From Salinimonas marina (GTDB taxonomy: Bacteria; Pseudomonadota; Gammaproteobacteria; Enterobacterales; Alteromonadaceae): a DNA stretch of 64,000 bases. The position numbers were made by a program, and so were the translations under genes. This document shows, piece after piece, positions 8,386 to 17,207 of the stretch. The notes under the pieces were generated by a model. The model ran no database searches and was not told the DNA's origin. It saw only the letters and a program-made list of their open reading frames with translations. Positions within the stretch are counted from its first letter, which is position 1; each line of letters begins with the position of its first letter. The stretch lies in the NCBI RefSeq assembly GCF_015644725.1, contig NZ_CP064795.1, positions 87,501 through 151,500 of the forward strand. The letters are read 5' to 3'.

Positions 8386-11300
8386 ATGGCACGTTTTTTT
8401 ATCGATCGACCCGTCTTTGCCTGGGTTTTGGCAATCATCACTATGCTTACCGGTATTCTGGCGATTAATAATCTGCCAATCGAGCAGTATCCTAAAGTAG
8501 CCCCGCCATCGGTGTCGATTAATGCGAATTACCCAGGTGCGTCAGCCAAAAGCGTCGAAAACTCGGTCACCCAGGTCATCGAGCAAAACCTTAATGGCAT
8601 TGATAATCTGCGTTACTTCTCATCCAGTTCACAGCGCGGCAGTATGTCTATAACGCTGACCTTTGAACCTGGTACCGATCCTGATACCGCTCAGGTCCAA
8701 ACCCAAAACAAGGTGCAAAGTGCAGTATCACTGTTACCTGCGTCGGTGCAGCAGCAGGGGGTTACCGTCACCAAGTCAAACGATGCGTTTGCGCTGGTGA
8801 TCGGCTTTTACTCCACGGATGAGCAGCAATCGCAGTTTGATTTAAGTGATTTGCTGGTATCCGAATTCCGCGATCCGATTTCGCGGGTCAATGGGGTGGG
8901 TAGCGTACGGGTATTTGGCGCGCAGCGCTCTATGCGGGTGTGGCTGAATCCGGATAAACTGTACAGCTTCAACCTGACGCCGGTGGATGTGCAGCAGGCT
9001 TTGAAAACCCAGAATACCGATGTGTCGGCCGGGCAGCTGGGCGGTATGCCGGCGGTAGATAACCAGCAAATCAATGCCACCATTCAGGCGCAATCGTTAC
9101 TGCAAAATGTGGAAGATTTTGAAAATATCATCTTGCGGGTTAACACCGATGGTTCGCAGGTCCGGCTCAAAGATGTAGCCCGGGTAGAGCTGGGCTCTCA
9201 GACCTATGGGTACATTACCCGCTACAAAGGCAAACCTGCTTCTGGGATGGCGGTGAGTCTGGCCTCGGGGGCTAACGCGCTTGATACCATCGAACGGGTT
9301 AAGCAACGTATTGCTGAACTGGAAGGACAAATACCTGACGGCGTGGAGGTGGTCTATCCGGTAGACTCGTCACCGTTTATCGAGTTGTCGATTGAGTCGG
9401 TGGTAAAAACCTTAATTGAAGCCGTGGTTCTGGTATTTCTGGTGATGCTGCTTTTTTTGCAAAACTGGCGCGCCACCCTGATCCCCACTATTGCGGTTCC
9501 GGTGGTATTACTGGGTACCTTTGCGGTGCTCTATGCCTTTGGCTTTAGTATTAATGTGCTAACGATGTTTGCCATGGTGCTGGCCATCGGCTTGCTGGTC
9601 GATGATGCCATCGTGGTGGTGGAAAATGTCGAACGGATTATGGAAGAAGAGGGGTTATCGCCTAAAGACGCCACCAAAAAATCCATGGGCCAAATCACCA
9701 GTGCCCTGGTAGGTATTGCCGCGGTACTTTCTACCGTCTTTATCCCTATGGCCTTTTTCAGTGGTTCTGCAGGCTCCATTTACCGTCAGTTCTCAATTAC
9801 GATTGTGTCGGCCATGGCGTTTTCGGTACTGGTGGCGATTATTTTGTCACCCTCCCTGTGTGCCACATTGCTTAAAAAACATGATCCGGAAAAAGATCGC
9901 AACAAGGGCTTCGCCGGCTGGTTTAACCGCAACTTCAATAAGGGCCGCGATCGTTATCAACAAGCCACCACCCATATGGCGCACCGATTTAAGCGATACC
10001 TTGCGGTTTATGGCGTGTTGGTAGCCGGGATGGTGTTGATCTTTATGCGATTGCCGGGGGCTTTTCTGCCCAATGAAGATCAGGGCAGTCTGATGGTGCT
10101 GCTAAGTACGCCGCCGGGTTCGACAGCCGAGCGCACGCTGGAATCGGTCAAAGAGGTTGAACAATTCTTCTTGGAAGAAAAAGGGGATGTCACCCATGAC
10201 TTATTTACCGTGGTGGGCTTTAGTTTTGCCGGTGCTGCACAAAATGCGGCCATGGGGTTTGTACATCTTAATGACTGGAGTGAACGTGACGAGTCACAAA
10301 GTGCCTTTGCCATTTTGCAGGATGCGTTTAAAGAATTCAGTCAGATAAAAGATGCCCAGGCCTTTCCTATTATGCCGCCCCCTATTCGTGAATTGGGCAA
10401 TGCCACCGGCTTTAATATGCAGTTGGTTGACCGGGCCAGCCGCGGCCACGAGGCCCTGATGAATGCCCGAAACCAGCTGCTGGGCATGGCGGCGCAGTCT
10501 GAGGTTCTTAATGGTGTGCGACCCAACGGTTTAAGTGATGTGCCGCAGTTCAAGATAGATATTGACAGTGAAAAGGCGGCCGCACTGGGGGTCTCCCTGG
10601 GTGATATTAATAATTCACTGCAACTGGCCTGGGGGTCGGCGTACGTCAATGACTTTATTGACGATGGCCGGATAAAGCGGGTGTATTTGCAGGCGGATGC
10701 GCCGTATCGGATGAATCCAGAAGATCTCGATAGCTGGTATGTGCGCAACAATGCTGGCGAGATGGTGGCGTTTAGTTCATTTTCCACCACCAGCTGGGAA
10801 AATGGCTCGCCCAAACTGGAACGGTTTAATGGTATTTCATCGGTCAATATTCAGGGTAGCCCGGCGCCGGGTGTGTCTACCGGTGAAGCCATGGACGAAA
10901 TGCAACGGTTAGTACAACAGTTGCCTCAGGGCTTTGATTTGGCCTGGTCCGGACTGTCGTTTGAAGAAAAAGAAGCGGGCTCGCAGGCGCCTATGCTTTA
11001 CGCCATCTCGATTCTGGTGGTGTTCTTGTGTCTGGCAGCCCTGTACGAAAGCTGGTCGGTGCCCTTTGCGGTTATGCTGGTGGTGCCGCTGGGCATACTG
11101 GGCTCTGTAGTTGCGGCTTTCTTGTTTGGCTTACCCAATGATGTGTATCTGCAAGTCGCCTTTTTGACCACGGTGGGGCTGGCAGCAAAAAATGCGATAT
11201 TGATTGTCGAGTTTGCCAAAGAAGAGCTCGAGCACGGCACCGATTTGATGAGTGCGGTGGCTATCGCAGCCAAACAACGTTTTCGTCCGATTCTGATGAC

Positions 11301-11484
11301 CTCCATGGCGTTTATTCTGGGGGTTACGCCCCTAGCCCTGGCCAGCGGCGCTGGAGCCACCAGTCAGAACGCTATCGGTATCGCCGTAATGGGCGGCATG
11401 CTGGCGGCTACTTTCCTGGCAATATTCTTTGTGCCAATGTTCTATGTGGCCGTCGAACGTCTGTTTCACAAACAAAACAGGTAA
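8386..11484 (+). CDS. RND multidrug efflux transporter, HAE1 family (AcrB/MexB-like)
   Basis: A full-length 1032-residue proton-driven inner-membrane pump. It opens with the typical MARFFIDRPVFAWVLAI and has twelve predicted membrane helices and two large periplasmic loops. Proton-relay residues are present: D406-D407 in LLVDDAIVVVEN (AcrB D407/D408) and K935 in TVGLAAKNAILIVEFAKE (AcrB K940). AGGAA precedes the ATG. The substrate cannot be read from sequence; HAE1 members usually export amphiphilic drugs, dyes and detergents. No outer-membrane channel gene accompanies the pair, so a TolC-like partner must be encoded elsewhere. A terminator follows. Confidence 0.95.
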   Translation: MARFFIDRPVFAWVLAIITMLTGILAINNLPIEQYPKVAPPSVSINANYPGASAKSVENSVTQVIEQNLNGIDNLRYFSSSSQRGSMSITLTFEPGTDPDTAQVQTQNKVQSAVSLLPASVQQQGVTVTKSNDAFALVIGFYSTDEQQSQFDLSDLLVSEFRDPISRVNGVGSVRVFGAQRSMRVWLNPDKLYSFNLTPVDVQQALKTQNTDVSAGQLGGMPAVDNQQINATIQAQSLLQNVEDFENIILRVNTDGSQVRLKDVARVELGSQTYGYITRYKGKPASGMAVSLASGANALDTIERVKQRIAELEGQIPDGVEVVYPVDSSPFIELSIESVVKTLIEAVVLVFLVMLLFLQNWRATLIPTIAVPVVLLGTFAVLYAFGFSINVLTMFAMVLAIGLLVDDAIVVVENVERIMEEEGLSPKDATKKSMGQITSALVGIAAVLSTVFIPMAFFSGSAGSIYRQFSITIVSAMAFSVLVAIILSPSLCATLLKKHDPEKDRNKGFAGWFNRNFNKGRDRYQQATTHMAHRFKRYLAVYGVLVAGMVLIFMRLPGAFLPNEDQGSLMVLLSTPPGSTAERTLESVKEVEQFFLEEKGDVTHDLFTVVGFSFAGAAQNAAMGFVHLNDWSERDESQSAFAILQDAFKEFSQIKDAQAFPIMPPPIRELGNATGFNMQLVDRASRGHEALMNARNQLLGMAAQSEVLNGVRPNGLSDVPQFKIDIDSEKAAALGVSLGDINNSLQLAWGSAYVNDFIDDGRIKRVYLQADAPYRMNPEDLDSWYVRNNAGEMVAFSSFSTTSWENGSPKLERFNGISSVNIQGSPAPGVSTGEAMDEMQRLVQQLPQGFDLAWSGLSFEEKEAGSQAPMLYAISILVVFLCLAALYESWSVPFAVMLVVPLGILGSVVAAFLFGLPNDVYLQVAFLTTVGLAAKNAILIVEFAKEELEHGTDLMSAVAIAAKQRFRPILMTSMAFILGVTPLALASGAGATSQNAIGIAVMGGMLAATFLAIFFVPMFYVAVERLFHKQNR

Positions 11485-11520
11485 GAAAAACAGCATCACG
11501 GTTTGAGTGCAGTGCATAAA

Positions 11521-11546
11521 ACGGTCCTTTTCAGGGCCGTTTTTTA
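11521..11546 (+). terminator. terminator after RND pump gene
   Basis: acggtcc and gggccgt pair (one G-U) around ttttca and are followed by six T residues, 36 nt after the RND stop codon. Confidence 0.8.
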
Positions 11547-11661
11547 TAGCCTGAGAAACGGTGAAAGCACCTTCTACGACTAAACGGCTAGACCCAGGGC
11601 TGAATAACAATCAGTTTGTGTGGCATGATGAGCGTTCACTCAGTAAGCAGGGGAAGTTTAC

Positions 11662-13506
11662 ATGACGATTTCATTACCGCCTGCGCCCCACTGGCAAAAA
11701 TTGCTCAAATCCGGGTGCAGAGTATTTGTCGGGGGCCATGCCAGTGTGCCGCATGCATTGATGCAAAATCTCATCGACAACAGTCAGGGTTTTAGCGACA
11801 TTGAACTGGTTCATGGACTTGCGTTAGGTGCTACGCCGTGGGCCAGAGAAGAATACCGGCGCTTATTTAAAGTGAATACATTTTTTATCGGCGGCGCAGA
11901 AGTGCGGCGGGCGGTAGATGAAGGGCGGGCCGACTACACGCCCTGTTTTTTATCTGAAATTTCCAGCTTATTCACCGAAGGCGCTTTAGCGCTGGACGCG
12001 GTCTTAATCAATGTCAGTCCGCCGGATGAGTTTGGTTATTGCTCGCTGGGCGCATCAGTGGATATCTGTATGTCAGCGGTGCGGCATACCAAGCTCATCA
12101 TTGCGCAAATTAATGCTGAGGTCCCTCGCACCACCGGGCATTCTTATGTACATATTAGCGAAATCAGCGCCTGTATCGAGGCCGATGAACCTTTGGTGGC
12201 CGTGGAGCCGCCGCCGGTGGATACGCAGGCAGAGCGTATCGGGCAATATGTGTCGATGCTGGTGGATGATGGAGCTACCTTGCAATTCGGGATAGGCAAA
12301 ATTCCCAGCGCTACCCTGAAGTATCTTTGCCATCATAAGGATTTAGGCATTCACAGCGAAATGCTCACCGACAGTATCATCGAGCTGATCGAATCCGGGG
12401 CCGTCACCAATCGCAAAAAAACCTTTCATCCGGGCAAAGTCGTGACCAGCTTTGCCATTGGCAGTCAGCGTCTGTATGACTTTATCAATAACAATCCCCA
12501 CGTGGAATTTTATGCCAGCAGTTATGTGAACAAACCCACCAATATTGCCAAAAACGACAATATGGTGGCCATCAACAGCGCGCTGGAAGTGGACTTGACC
12601 GGTCAGGTAGTGGCGGACTCCATTGGCCATGACTTTTATTCAGGCATTGGCGGACAGGTGGATTTTGTCACCGGGGCGTCTATCAGCAAAGGCGGTAAAC
12701 CCATTATTGCGCTGCCTTCAACCGCCAAAAACGAAACCATTTCCCGGATTGTACCCAGTATCTCTGAAGGAGCCGGCGTGGTTACCTCCCGAGGGAACGT
12801 ACATTATGTGGTGACCGAATACGGGGTGGCTTCGCTTAAAGGCAAGAGTATTCGGGAGCGGGCTTTGGAGCTGATTCGGGTGGCACACCCTAAGTTTCGG
12901 GCCAGGCTGCTCGAAGAAGTACGTACGCACTACTGGGTTCCGCATTATCAGGAAAAGTATCCGACTGACATTCCTGAACTGGGAGGCATTCAGCTGCAAA
13001 AATTGCAGATGCAAAATGAAACCTATTATTTGCGGCCCCTGAACCCAGCAGATGAGCGACGTTTGCAGGAGTTTTTTTATTCCCATACCAAAGAAACGCT
13101 ACGCCTGCGCTACAACTACGACCCCAAACAAATGTCCCGCGAAAAGTCTTGTGACCTGGTCAGTGTTGACCAAAGCACAGATGCCGCGCTGTGTATCGTG
13201 CGTCAGGATGGTTCGCGGATTACGATTCATGCCGTGGGCCGGTTTTATTACTACCCTGAAGACAACAGTTGTGAGGCAGCCTTTGTGACCCGGGAAACGC
13301 ATCAGGGCAAGGGGATGGCCAAACGCCTGCTGGTACAGCTGATTGACATTGCCTGCCAGCGAAAAATTGACAAAATGGTGGCCTATGTCAGGGCGGGTAA
13401 TAAGCCAATGATCAGTATTTTTGAGCAACATAATTTTAAACGGGTATTCAGTGATGATCCCAGCGATGTCGAGCTGGTGCTCAAACTTGAGGAAGCAGCA
13501 CTATGA
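11662..13506 (+). CDS. acetyl-CoA hydrolase/CoA-transferase fused to a GNAT acetyltransferase
   Basis: A 614-residue two-part protein. Residues ~1-435 are an acetyl-CoA hydrolase/transferase with N and C halves; the likely catalytic glutamate is E233 in GIHSEMLTD, and the C half contains TEYGVASLKGKSIRERA. Residues ~450-610 are a GNAT domain with the acetyl-CoA binding turn HQGKGMAKRLL at ~546. The first part moves CoA between acids or hydrolyses acyl-CoA, and the second would acetylate an amine, possibly a protein lysine. AGGGGAAG precedes the ATG. The stop overlaps the start of the deacetylase gene by 4 nt (ATGA), so the two are translationally coupled. Substrates are unknown. Confidence 0.9.
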   Translation: MTISLPPAPHWQKLLKSGCRVFVGGHASVPHALMQNLIDNSQGFSDIELVHGLALGATPWAREEYRRLFKVNTFFIGGAEVRRAVDEGRADYTPCFLSEISSLFTEGALALDAVLINVSPPDEFGYCSLGASVDICMSAVRHTKLIIAQINAEVPRTTGHSYVHISEISACIEADEPLVAVEPPPVDTQAERIGQYVSMLVDDGATLQFGIGKIPSATLKYLCHHKDLGIHSEMLTDSIIELIESGAVTNRKKTFHPGKVVTSFAIGSQRLYDFINNNPHVEFYASSYVNKPTNIAKNDNMVAINSALEVDLTGQVVADSIGHDFYSGIGGQVDFVTGASISKGGKPIIALPSTAKNETISRIVPSISEGAGVVTSRGNVHYVVTEYGVASLKGKSIRERALELIRVAHPKFRARLLEEVRTHYWVPHYQEKYPTDIPELGGIQLQKLQMQNETYYLRPLNPADERRLQEFFYSHTKETLRLRYNYDPKQMSREKSCDLVSVDQSTDAALCIVRQDGSRITIHAVGRFYYYPEDNSCEAAFVTRETHQGKGMAKRLLVQLIDIACQRKIDKMVAYVRAGNKPMISIFEQHNFKRVFSDDPSDVELVLKLEEAAL

Positions 13507-14444
13507 CAGTGAGAATTTATCGCGGACGCGACTGTACCTTGCATGATATGGGCAATGACCATCCCGAATCACCCGAGCGACTGTATGCGATAAATGATCA
13601 GCTTATCGTCTCGGGGCTGGAGATGAGCTGTGAGCATGCAGATGCTCAGCCCGCCAGTCAGCAACTTTTGCACCTGGCGCATGACCCCGATTATGTGGAC
13701 CGCTTGTTTGCCAGCGCCCCTGACAATGAGCCGGTTTGGTTTGATGAGGAAACCGGCATGATGAACAAGACGCTGAGCGCCATGCGCTACGCCGCCGGAG
13801 CCGCTTGCGAGGCGGTAGACTGGGTCATGCAGGGCCACGACCGCCAGGCGTTTTGTATGGTGCGTCCCCCCGGTCATCATGCAGAGAAAAACAAGGCCAT
13901 GGGCTTTTGTTTAATCAATAATGTGGCGTTAGCGGCAAAATATGCTTTGCAGCGCGACGATATTGAACGGGTGGCGATAGTGGATTTTGATGTGCATCAT
14001 GGCAATGGCACCGAACATATTGTTAAGGATGATGCGCGTATATTGCTGTGCTCTTCGTTTGAACATCCGTTGTACCCGTTCAGCGATCCTGACACCACCA
14101 GTTCCAACACCGTGGCCGTGGGGTTACCGCCGGGGGCCGAAGGCGAGCAATACCGCCAGGCTATTGCAGGGTGGTTTGATACGTTAGATGGTTTTGCGCC
14201 GCAGCTTATTATTATTTCAGCCGGCTTTGACGGCCATGCCGAAGATCCCATGGCGCACTTGCGCCTGGGTGAGGATGACTACAAATGGATAAGCTATCAA
14301 ATTCGCCAGCTAGCGGATAGGCATTGCGAGGGGCGCATTGTCAGTAGCCTTGAAGGCGGTTATGACTTAAGTGCACTGGGGCGCAGTGTGGTGGCGCACT
14401 TAAAAGGCCTGGGCGGTGATGGAACAGAAACCGGCGGCGCCTAA
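13503..14444 (+). CDS. histone-deacetylase-family (class II-like) amidohydrolase
   Basis: A 313-residue zinc deacetylase of the HDAC/acetylpolyamine amidohydrolase superfamily. Active-site features are intact: H125-H126 in RPPGHHAE; zinc ligands D163 and H165 in DFDVHHGNG and D243 in GFDGHAEDP; and the catalytic Tyr287 in LEGGYDL. Such bacterial enzymes remove acetyl groups from lysines, polyamines or small molecules. The start overlaps the upstream acetyltransferase fusion by 4 nt, suggesting linked acetylation and deacetylation. The stop codon lies inside a 7-bp inverted repeat (ggcgcct 14436-14442 with aggcgcc 14454-14460), but no T tract follows. Confidence 0.92.
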   Translation: MTVRIYRGRDCTLHDMGNDHPESPERLYAINDQLIVSGLEMSCEHADAQPASQQLLHLAHDPDYVDRLFASAPDNEPVWFDEETGMMNKTLSAMRYAAGAACEAVDWVMQGHDRQAFCMVRPPGHHAEKNKAMGFCLINNVALAAKYALQRDDIERVAIVDFDVHHGNGTEHIVKDDARILLCSSFEHPLYPFSDPDTTSSNTVAVGLPPGAEGEQYRQAIAGWFDTLDGFAPQLIIISAGFDGHAEDPMAHLRLGEDDYKWISYQIRQLADRHCEGRIVSSLEGGYDLSALGRSVVAHLKGLGGDGTETGGA

Positions 14445-14506
14445 CTCCTTAGCAGGCGCCCCCGCACGGTTGCGACTGGCCGCGGCACAATTGAGCTGTA
14501 GAAGTA

Positions 14507-14767
14507 TTATTGTACAGCCTCTGCCGCAGCCTTTAAGCAAGGCTCCACCACCGGTTTCATGACGGTAGCTACACCGGGCAAAGCGTATTCAGGCCCGTAT
14601 TCAGACCAGGGCCATACCGACCCTTTCTTACCATCCACACCAGACAGCGCCGTCTCCGGTCGATAGCTATAAACCAGGTCATCTTGTTTCTCACAGCCTT
14701 TTTCACTCAACCATTTTTTTTTTAATTTGCTTGCGCGCAACGTCTGGCCGCGCCACGTCGGGAGCAA
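14507..14767 (-). CDS. short unrecognised protein or frameshifted remnant after mscS
   Basis: An 86-codon frame of unknown family. Its C-terminal ~65 residues look protein-like (WLSEKGCEKQDDLVYSYRPE, then GSVWPWSEYGPEYALPG), with two cysteines. The first ~15 codons are less convincing. A run of ten A residues (plus-strand T10 at 14714-14723) lies at the join. Shifting one frame upstream of the run gives an alternative N-terminus starting at GTG shortly after the mscS stop. Either this is a real small gene with a TTG start, or the A10 tract holds an indel. It would be read with the mechanosensitive-channel gene 16 nt upstream. Confidence 0.4.
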   Translation of the reverse strand: MLPTWRGQTLRASKLKKKWLSEKGCEKQDDLVYSYRPETALSGVDGKKGSVWPWSEYGPEYALPGVATVMKPVVEPCLKAAAEAVQ

Positions 14768-14783
14768 TGCTCACCAGCCACGG

Positions 14784-15722
14784 CTAGCTATTGGTGGTGC
14801 CGGATTGCATATTGTCGAACTGAGCCCGGGTAAGCTGTAACGTACCATCCACGTGAATATCCCGCTGAGGAAAGGCAATGACAATGCCCGCTTCACGAAA
14901 ACTTTTCTCGATGGCAAACCGTAATTCACTGCGAATCTGCCGCAGGTCGCGCTCTACCGATGCATTGACCCAGAAAAAGACTTCAAATATGAGCGCGTTA
15001 TCACCAAAATCGTCAAAAATTACCACAGGTTTTGACTCTTTTAAGATGTGTTCATGGGCGTCGGCAGCGGCAAAGATCAATGAGGAAACTTTCGTACAAT
15101 CCGAGCCATAGGCCACGCCGACCCGTACCGAGGTACGGGTAAGATAATCAATCAGGGTCCAGTTTATGACCGTATTTTCCAGTAACTTGCTGTTGGGGAT
15201 GAGCATATGCACCCCGTCGACCCGGCGGATGCGGGTGGAGCGGGTATTGATGGCTTCTACCGAGCCTCTGGCGCCATCGACTTCCAGAAAGTCACCAATG
15301 CGGATAGGCCGTTCCCACATCAAAATCCAGCCACTGATAAAATTATTGATAATATTCTGGGCACCAAAGCCAAACCCGATGGCCACCGCGCCAGACAAAA
15401 AGGCAAACGCGGTCAGCGGCACATTCAGTACATCTAAGGTGGTGATCAGCAAGACCGCCATGGCGATGATATAAAATATCCGCTTAAACAAATGTACCGA
15501 GTCGGCACTGGCACCGCTTTTACGTAACCGGTACGTCGCCAGGTGCGCCATTTTATCAATCAGCCACCAGCCGATAACCAGTAAGAGTGGCAGCAACAGA
15601 ATTTCACCCACGGTAAATGTGCGCTCATAGAGGGTAAATAACGTAGTGGAGAGAATCGCTTGAAGATTTTCTGGCATTGTTGGTTTACATTGTGCTGTGA
15701 AAAAGGCTAAGAGGTTCATCAT
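14784..15722 (-). CDS. MscS-family mechanosensitive ion channel
   Basis: A protein of up to 312 residues with three or four predicted N-terminal membrane segments, a pore-helix region rich in Gly/Ala (FAFLSGAVAIGFGFGAQNIINNFISG), and the cytoplasmic beta domain starting ERPIRIGDFLEVDG. This matches small-conductance channels that open under membrane tension to release solutes on osmotic down-shock. Its length is close to E. coli MscS (286 residues). The start is uncertain: ATG at 15722 and ATG at 15677 both lack a clear ribosome site. It is divergent from the DUF1439 gene. Confidence 0.9.
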   Translation of the reverse strand: MMNLLAFFTAQCKPTMPENLQAILSTTLFTLYERTFTVGEILLLPLLLVIGWWLIDKMAHLATYRLRKSGASADSVHLFKRIFYIIAMAVLLITTLDVLNVPLTAFAFLSGAVAIGFGFGAQNIINNFISGWILMWERPIRIGDFLEVDGARGSVEAINTRSTRIRRVDGVHMLIPNSKLLENTVINWTLIDYLTRTSVRVGVAYGSDCTKVSSLIFAAADAHEHILKESKPVVIFDDFGDNALIFEVFFWVNASVERDLRQIRSELRFAIEKSFREAGIVIAFPQRDIHVDGTLQLTRAQFDNMQSGTTNS

Positions 15723-15807
15723 AGCGATGGGCGCAGACCATTACCATAGCATTGCGGCAGATATGGTAGGGTGAATTGATGGGTTTAACAAAAAGGTACT
15801 CCACTGC

Positions 15808-16320
15808 ATGAAACAACTATTTATCGGGATATGGGCCAGTGCAATACTGCTCGTCAGTACAGCGGCGATGGGGCTGGATTTGCGGTTGTCACAAAACGAT
15901 CTCAATCAAATGGTGCAAATGGCCTTTCCCCAGAGCCGGCAATATCAGGGGGTTGATATGCGCTTTTCTGAACCGGTGGTGACCTTGAAGGCGCACAATG
16001 CGGTGAATGTGACAGTGACTATCCATGGGCAAAATAAGCAACACAGTGCCATTGTCCGCGCCGGATTGCAGGGTGAGCTTGATTACCAGCCGCAGTCGGG
16101 AACCTTAAACATTTTACGGCCACAGCTTACTGATCTTGAAGTGTTAAAGCAGCCCGAGGGGGATCATTCACAACTTATTGAAACCCTGCAGAGCATGAAG
16201 AACCAGCCGGCACCGCTTATCCTGCTGATAAATTTTGCCCAACTCAATTTGCCGATGCTGGGCGATCGTCCGCCAAAAGATGTTCAGATTAAAAATCAGC
16301 AGCTGATGGTTACCTTTTAA
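15808..16320 (+). CDS. DUF1439-like secreted or lipoprotein-type small protein
   Basis: A 170-residue protein with an N-terminal signal peptide (IGIWASAILLVSTAAMG; no clear lipobox cysteine), so probably periplasmic. The body (LRLSQNDLNQMVQMAFP and alternating beta-strand patterns) resembles the DUF1439/YceB group, whose role is not established; assignment is by overall pattern only. AAGG lies 9-10 nt before the ATG. The ATP-grasp gene begins 11 nt after its stop, so the two probably form an operon. Confidence 0.6.
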   Translation: MKQLFIGIWASAILLVSTAAMGLDLRLSQNDLNQMVQMAFPQSRQYQGVDMRFSEPVVTLKAHNAVNVTVTIHGQNKQHSAIVRAGLQGELDYQPQSGTLNILRPQLTDLEVLKQPEGDHSQLIETLQSMKNQPAPLILLINFAQLNLPMLGDRPPKDVQIKNQQLMVTF

Positions 16321-16331
16321 AGGAGTCCACG

Positions 16332-17207
16332 ATGCCACGTGTCGCATTATTGTCTACCGACAACCTGGAAGAATTTTTTGTATATGATGAGTTGTTAACG
16401 GCACCGTTGGCCAAGCATGGCTGGCAGACCGATACGGTGTCGTGGCGCAATGACAGGATTGACTGGACCTATTACGACCTGGTGATTGTGCGCAGCACCT
16501 GGGATTATCAGCAAGATCCTGATGCCTTTATTTCCCGGCTCAAACATATCGCTGCGCACACCCGGCTGGAAAATCCACTGGCATTAATGTTGTGGAATAT
16601 TGATAAAAGCTATCTCACGGAATTGGCCGCCCGGGGAGTACCAGTGATACCCACTCACTGGGCAAGTTGCTTCGACTATGACGCCCTGCTGCGTTGTTTT
16701 GAGACTTTTTCCAGCCAGGGTCTGGTGATTAAGCCTACGGTAAGTGCCAATGCCGATGATACATTCTGGCTGACGCCTGACAATTGTGCAGATCATCAGC
16801 AGCAGTTGCAAAACACCTTTGGTCAGCGGCCCCACATGATCCAGCCCTTCGTTAATGCTATTACTGAAGAGGGTGAATACTCACTTTTTTATTTTGGTGG
16901 CGCCCTGAGCCACACGATCATCAAAACCCCGAAACAACATGATTTCAGGGTACAGGAAGAACATGGCGGACAACTGGAGCTGGTATCAGCGTCAGTCCGC
17001 ATGCAGGCAGTAGGCGAGCAAACGCTGGCGGCATTGCCTGCATCGGCGCTCTATGCACGCATAGATATGGTGCGTTTTAACGATGACTGGGCGGTGATGG
17101 AGGTAGAGCTGATTGAGCCGTCGTTATACTTTAATTTGGATCCCGCATCGCCTGCCCGGTTTGTGGAGGCGATGCTTGGTTACCTTGAACCACCCCAGCC
17201 AGCCTAA
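16332..17207 (+). CDS. ATP-grasp-fold ligase-like protein
   Basis: A 291-residue protein with the layout of RimK/glutathione-synthetase-like ATP-grasp enzymes. There is an N-terminal pre-ATP-grasp domain (VALLSTDNLEEFFVYDELL, VIVRSTWDYQQDP), an ATP-binding lysine region (GLVIKPTVSANADDTF), and the metal-binding end (MEVELIEPSLYFNLDP). The STWDY and EPSLYF motifs are typical of a conserved group of unassigned ATP-grasp proteins related to glutathione-synthetase-like domains. It probably joins a carboxylate to an amine using ATP; substrates are unknown. AAAGGAG precedes the ATG. Its end overlaps the convergent DUF3300 gene by 4 nt. Confidence 0.82.
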   Translation: MPRVALLSTDNLEEFFVYDELLTAPLAKHGWQTDTVSWRNDRIDWTYYDLVIVRSTWDYQQDPDAFISRLKHIAAHTRLENPLALMLWNIDKSYLTELAARGVPVIPTHWASCFDYDALLRCFETFSSQGLVIKPTVSANADDTFWLTPDNCADHQQQLQNTFGQRPHMIQPFVNAITEEGEYSLFYFGGALSHTIIKTPKQHDFRVQEEHGGQLELVSASVRMQAVGEQTLAALPASALYARIDMVRFNDDWAVMEVELIEPSLYFNLDPASPARFVEAMLGYLEPPQPA

